Shown: positions 23,723-25,668 of the stretch, piece by piece
How positions within the stretch are numbered: the stretch's first letter is position 1
Layout of the letters: every line of letters begins with the position of its first letter
Assembly: GCA_012719315.1 (NCBI GenBank)
Contig: JAAYAP010000037.1
Location: 1 to 25,668, forward strand
Reading direction: 5' to 3'
DNA length: 25,668 nucleotides
DNA from: Methanobacteriota archaeon
GTDB taxonomy: Archaea > Thermoplasmatota > Thermoplasmata > Methanomassiliicoccales > Methanomethylophilaceae
Translations under genes and position numbers: made by a program
The notes under the pieces: model-generated
The model's database searches: none
Told to the model about the DNA's origin: nothing
Seen by the model: the letters and a program-made list of their open reading frames with translations, nothing else

Positions 23723-23826
23723 CCCTTCTTATACGTGCCTCTGGGTCATAGTTCTCCGCCGGGCCGCCGCATCGCACCGCCGGAGCCGCGGCGCAACCGC
23801 ATATCCGCGCATCGTCCTTTATTTTT

Positions 23827-23854
23827 ACTTCATTGATTTTACTTCATTGATTTT
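23827..23854 (+). repeat. Perfect 14-bp tandem duplication upstream of the PC4-like gene
   Basis: ACTTCATTGATTTT occurs twice in a row, directly upstream of a TATA box, inside an AT-rich island. It may affect the promoter-upstream region where TFB and activators bind; this is inference. Confidence 0.8.
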
Positions 23855-23855
23855 A

Positions 23856-23863
23856 TTTAAATA
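23856..23863 (+). promoter_or_regulatory. TATA box of the PC4-like gene
   Basis: TTTAAATA, with a predicted start near 23886. GAAGGAG (23887-23893) then acts as ribosome site nine bases before the ATG at 23903. This unit therefore has a short leader with a Shine-Dalgarno, unlike its leaderless neighbours. Confidence 0.6.
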
Positions 23864-23902
23864 TGACAAACGTATAGACATCCTCAGAAGGAGCATGTCA
23901 TA

Positions 23903-24130
23903 ATGGCAGTGGAATTCAAGTATGAGGTCATCGAGAGGATCGCGGTCCTCTCGGAATCGTCCAAAGGATGGACCAAGGAACTGAGGCTGATCAGCTGGAA
24001 CGAGAAGGACCCCAAGTACGACGTCAGGGAGTGGTCTCCCGACGGCAGCAAGATGGGCAAGGGCATCACGCTCTCCGTCGAAGAGGCGTCCCAACTCAAG
24101 AAAGCGTTCGACTCGATCGAAGGCCTCTGA
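23903..24130 (+). CDS. PC4/YdbC-family DNA-binding protein
   Basis: 75 residues, the size of the YdbC branch of the PC4 (p15) coactivator fold, which forms dimers that bind single-stranded DNA or RNA. Diagnostic segments are VIERIAVLSESSKGWTKEL (9-27), RLISWNEKDPKYDVREWSPD and MGKGITLSVEEASQLKKAF. It is a likely nucleoid or transcription-related protein; the specific role is unknown. The strong promoter, the good ribosome site and the terminator hairpin after the stop suggest high monocistronic expression. Confidence 0.93.
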   Translation: MAVEFKYEVIERIAVLSESSKGWTKELRLISWNEKDPKYDVREWSPDGSKMGKGITLSVEEASQLKKAFDSIEGL

Positions 24131-24165
24131 CGACCGTCATCGTCCGATCCGTTGCTGCGGGCGAC

Positions 24166-24200
24166 GGTCCGGAACATGCATTCCGGACCATAACCTTTTT
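24166..24200 (+). terminator. Hairpin plus T-tract terminator
   Basis: GGTCCGGAA (24166-24174) and TTCCGGACC (24181-24189) pair perfectly around CATGCA, with TTTTT at 24196-24200. It lies 36 bases after the stop of the PC4-like gene. The T-tract is also part of a TATA-like TTTTTAAG (24196-24203). Confidence 0.65.
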
Positions 24201-24312
24201 AAGTTACATCTCTTCTCTGAGACAGGCATTCAAGATATTGCTCCGAATCCATTGAAAGATAGGTTTAGGCAGAATATTGGGAATACCAATAAATTAGTTA
24301 GAGGAAATAGAA

Positions 24313-24504
24313 ATGGCCTACGGAAACGGAGGATACAGGGACAGGAACAGGGATCAGCCTAGGGAATTCTTCAAGGCGACCTGCTCCGATTGCGGACAGG
24401 AATGCGAAGTACCTTTCAAGCCCACGCAGGGACGCCCCGTCTACTGCAGGGACTGCTTCAGGAAGCACCAGCCGGAAGACCGCGGCGAGCGCAGAAGGTT
24501 CTGA
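24313..24504 (+). CDS. Tiny zinc-binding protein (CxxC-x17-CxxC type)
   Basis: 63 residues. Two CxxC pairs, CSDCGQEC (24-31) and CRDC (45-48), separated by 17 residues, define the small CxxC-x17-CxxC zinc-binding family. The flanking segments FFKATC and VPFKPTQGRPVYCRDCF are typical. Both ends are rich in Arg, Gly, Asp and Asn and probably disordered, suggesting binding to RNA or nucleoprotein; the function is unknown. AGAGG (24300-24304) is a ribosome site eight bases before the ATG. AT-rich boxes at 24272-24280 and 24287-24295 could act as promoter. Confidence 0.9.
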   Translation: MAYGNGGYRDRNRDQPREFFKATCSDCGQECEVPFKPTQGRPVYCRDCFRKHQPEDRGERRRF

Positions 24505-24545
24505 GCTCGAAGCGGATCCGATCCGAGTCAAACCTTTTACAGAAA

Positions 24546-24761
24546 TCACTTCCTTTTATTATCCTTGACCATCGACGCCATGTCCATCCTGAAGAAGAAC
24601 GTGGATATGGAATAGGCGATCATCGCGACCGCCACGCCGACGGACAGCAGCACCGCCCCCGCGACCCTGTGCCCCAAGACGATCGACAGGATCCCGGATG
24701 CGGCGACGATCCCGCCGGCCAGCAGCGCCAGGTTGTTCCTCGACCTCTGCTTCTCCAGCAT
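24546..24761 (-). CDS. 71-residue membrane protein with two helices
   Basis: Two hydrophobic helices (about 10-29 and 31-54) lie between a basic N-terminus (MLEKQRSRNN) and a basic tail (MVKDNKRK), so both ends likely face the cytosol. ATG 24761 is fixed by a perfect archaeal ribosome site GGAGGTGA on the minus strand (24769-24776), seven bases upstream; the 20 codons ahead in the open frame are untranslated by this reading. It lies 108 bases downstream of the 33-residue membrane ORF on the same strand, possibly the same transcript. No family recognised. Confidence 0.8.
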   Translation of the reverse strand: MLEKQRSRNNLALLAGGIVAASGILSIVLGHRVAGAVLLSVGVAVAMIAYSISTFFFRMDMASMVKDNKRK

Positions 24762-24869
24762 CCTCCCCTCACCTCCCGCGGACCGTCCCCGTGTCGCACG
24801 GGAGCACGTCCCGTGTCGCAAGGCATCGCATGCTCCCCGTCGGAATGCGGGAGCGGGTCATGAACGGGA

Positions 24870-24971
24870 TCATTCCTCTGCGGCCCGTTTGCGGTTCGCC
24901 AGGGCCAGCACGGCCAGGTAGGCGATCATCACGACGGACACTACTATGAATTCGGTCAGGTCGGTCTGCAT
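24870..24971 (-). CDS. 33-residue single-helix membrane microprotein
   Basis: The ORF reads MQTDLTEF, then a single transmembrane helix (IVVSVVMIAYLAVLALA), then the basic end NRKRAAEE and a TGA. The polarity fits N-terminus out, C-terminus in. A TATA box (24999-25006) is placed to start a transcript about five bases before the ATG, which is the pattern of the larger genes here, so the ORF is probably real despite its size. Function unknown; such proteins often bind larger membrane complexes. The 71-residue membrane protein follows downstream. Confidence 0.6.
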   Translation of the reverse strand: MQTDLTEFIVVSVVMIAYLAVLALANRKRAAEE

Positions 24972-24998
24972 GGTTAACGGAGGTGGAACCGAATGTCC

Positions 24999-25006
24999 GT
25001 ATAAAA
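24999..25006 (-). promoter_or_regulatory. TATA box of the 33-residue microprotein
   Basis: TTTTATAC on the minus strand, centred about 31 bp before the ATG at 24971. Confidence 0.55.
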
Positions 25007-25058
25007 CGTTATTCTCGTCTTCGGCACCCCCGGACGACGATCGGGCCGCATGCCGATA

Positions 25059-25073
25059 CGATTACTGTAATCG
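25059..25073. promoter_or_regulatory. Operator-like palindrome between divergent promoters
   Basis: CGATTAC-T-GTAATCG is a perfect 7-bp dyad in the 215-base spacer 24972-25186. Two weaker dyads follow: TGCGGA/TCCGCA (25084-25089, 25103-25108) and GTGGAAAACG/CGTTTTCAC (25114-25123, 25136-25144, one unpaired G). The spacer holds no ORF. Confidence 0.4.
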
Positions 25074-25154
25074 AAGGTATGTCTGCGGAATACGTACTAA
25101 AATCCGCATCAAAGTGGAAAACGCACGTGTTTCTACGTTTTCACATGAACAATA

Positions 25155-25162
25155 TTTTATAT
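25155..25162 (+). promoter_or_regulatory. TATA box of the flavoprotein gene
   Basis: TTTTATAT, predicting a start two to three bases before ATG 25187. This argues against the in-frame ATG at 25175. Confidence 0.6.
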
Positions 25163-25186
25163 CGAAACCTGATAATGCCCGTTCAC

Positions 25187-25668
25187 ATGAGTTACGACGT
25201 GGTCATCATCGGTGCCGGCCCTGCCGGACTGACTGCAGGTATCTACGCGAAATCCAAGATGATGAGCACCCTGATCCTGGAAGCGGGACGGGTCGGCGGC
25301 CAGCTGACCGCCCTCTACCCCGAGAAGGGCGTCCAGAACTATCCCGCGTTCGAGAGCGTGCAGGCCCGCAAGCTCTCCGACAGGATGTACGCGCAGGCCG
25401 AATCCCTGGGCTGCGACGTCAAGGAGAACGAGAGGGTGCTGGAGATCAACGACGGCGACGGCGAGCTCGTCATCGTCACCGAGAACGGCTCGTACAAGGC
25501 CAAATCGGCGATCGTGGCGATCGGCATGGGCAACTTCAACCCCAAGAAGATGGAGGTGCCCGGCGAGGAGGAGCTCACGGACAAGGGCGTGACCTACATC
25601 CTGCCGCAGAAGGAGGAGCTGGTCGGCAAGAAGGTGGTCATGTTCGGCGGCGGCAACAGCGCCATCGA
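25187..25668 (+). CDS. Ferredoxin-NADP reductase-type flavoprotein (thioredoxin reductase fold), partial
   Basis: The first 160 residues are visible; the gene runs off the right edge. The FAD-binding motif is GAGPAG (9-14). GGQLTALYPEK (38-47 region) is a hallmark of the YumC-type ferredoxin/flavodoxin-NADP reductases. The second nucleotide-binding motif, VVMFGGGNSAI, begins near 150. Thioredoxin reductases carry a redox CxxC just before that motif (YCAxC); here the segment reads GVTYILPQKEEL without cysteines. It is therefore more likely to pass electrons between NAD(P)H and ferredoxin or flavodoxin than to reduce thioredoxin. ATG 25187 fits the TATA box; ATG 25175 is the alternative. Confidence 0.9.
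   Translation, partial: MSYDVVIIGAGPAGLTAGIYAKSKMMSTLILEAGRVGGQLTALYPEKGVQNYPAFESVQARKLSDRMYAQAESLGCDVKENERVLEINDGDGELVIVTENGSYKAKSAIVAIGMGNFNPKKMEVPGEEELTDKGVTYILPQKEELVGKKVVMFGGGNSAI

Noticed and set aside
23895..23903. Minimal upstream ORF (ATG TCA TAA) before the PC4-like gene
   Set aside because: The ribosome site is only one base away, too close; it is better explained as spacer to ATG 23903.
24780..24869. Nested short repeats (CCCGTGTCGCA twice, CACGGGA/TCCCGTG) between the two small membrane genes
   Set aside because: Short GC-rich repeats in a GC-rich genome; they could form a hairpin in the leader of the 71-residue gene, but nothing specific supports a function.
1..25668. CRISPR arrays, insertion sequences, integrases, attachment sites, rRNA genes
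   Set aside because: I saw no regularly spaced repeats, transposase or integrase motifs, or rRNA segments. The tRNA-Ile shows no duplicated 3' end nearby that would mark an integration site.

Overview
The window looks like a GC-rich archaeal chromosome. The closest fit is the Thermoplasmata order Methanomassiliicoccales, inferred from several cues. TATA boxes sit about 26 bp upstream of many start codons. There is a bacterial-type formate-tetrahydrofolate ligase, an exosome-associated COG1325 protein, an archaeal-sized parvulin and a CCA-less tRNA-Ile. Of 26 complete genes called here, 24 end in TGA, 2 in TAA and none in TAG, as expected if the organism decodes UAG as pyrrolysine. The taxonomic assignment is inference.

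Left part (1-7446): a partial divergent gene, a small coiled-coil protein with a hairpin terminator, and a regulated promoter that now drives only a 40-residue ORF resembling the start of a 14-3-3 protein. Four Sel1-repeat proteins follow, interleaved with fhs and a HAD phosphatase. Three of the four Sel1 genes lie close together at 923-4069.

Centre (7609-16243): a tightly packed five-gene operon that is the most interesting part of the window. It encodes an Hsp70 whose lid is replaced by a von Willebrand A domain, a 1003-residue zinc-ribbon and beta-sandwich protein, a zinc-ribbon GTPase, a GrpE-like exchange factor and a second Hsp70 without a lid. A second GTPase of the same kind, membrane-anchored, lies at 18102-19667. 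Together they suggest a dedicated chaperone/GTPase machine, with the Sel1 proteins as possible scaffolds.

Right part (16250-25668): an RluF-type pseudouridine synthase divergent from a pirin with a strong dyad in its promoter, then the membrane GTPase preceded by a small ORF with an in-frame upstream TAG. After these come a parvulin, tRNA-Ile(GAU), a membrane PH-like protein coupled to a COG1325 RNA-binding protein, a CNNM/CorC-type CBS membrane protein and a multi-pass membrane protein. The end holds a PC4/YdbC-type DNA-binding protein, a tiny zinc protein, two membrane microproteins and the start of a ferredoxin-NADP reductase-type flavoprotein. Convergent neighbours often overlap at their 3' ends, and no gene-free stretch exceeds about 300 bases apart from the largely regulatory region 606-922.
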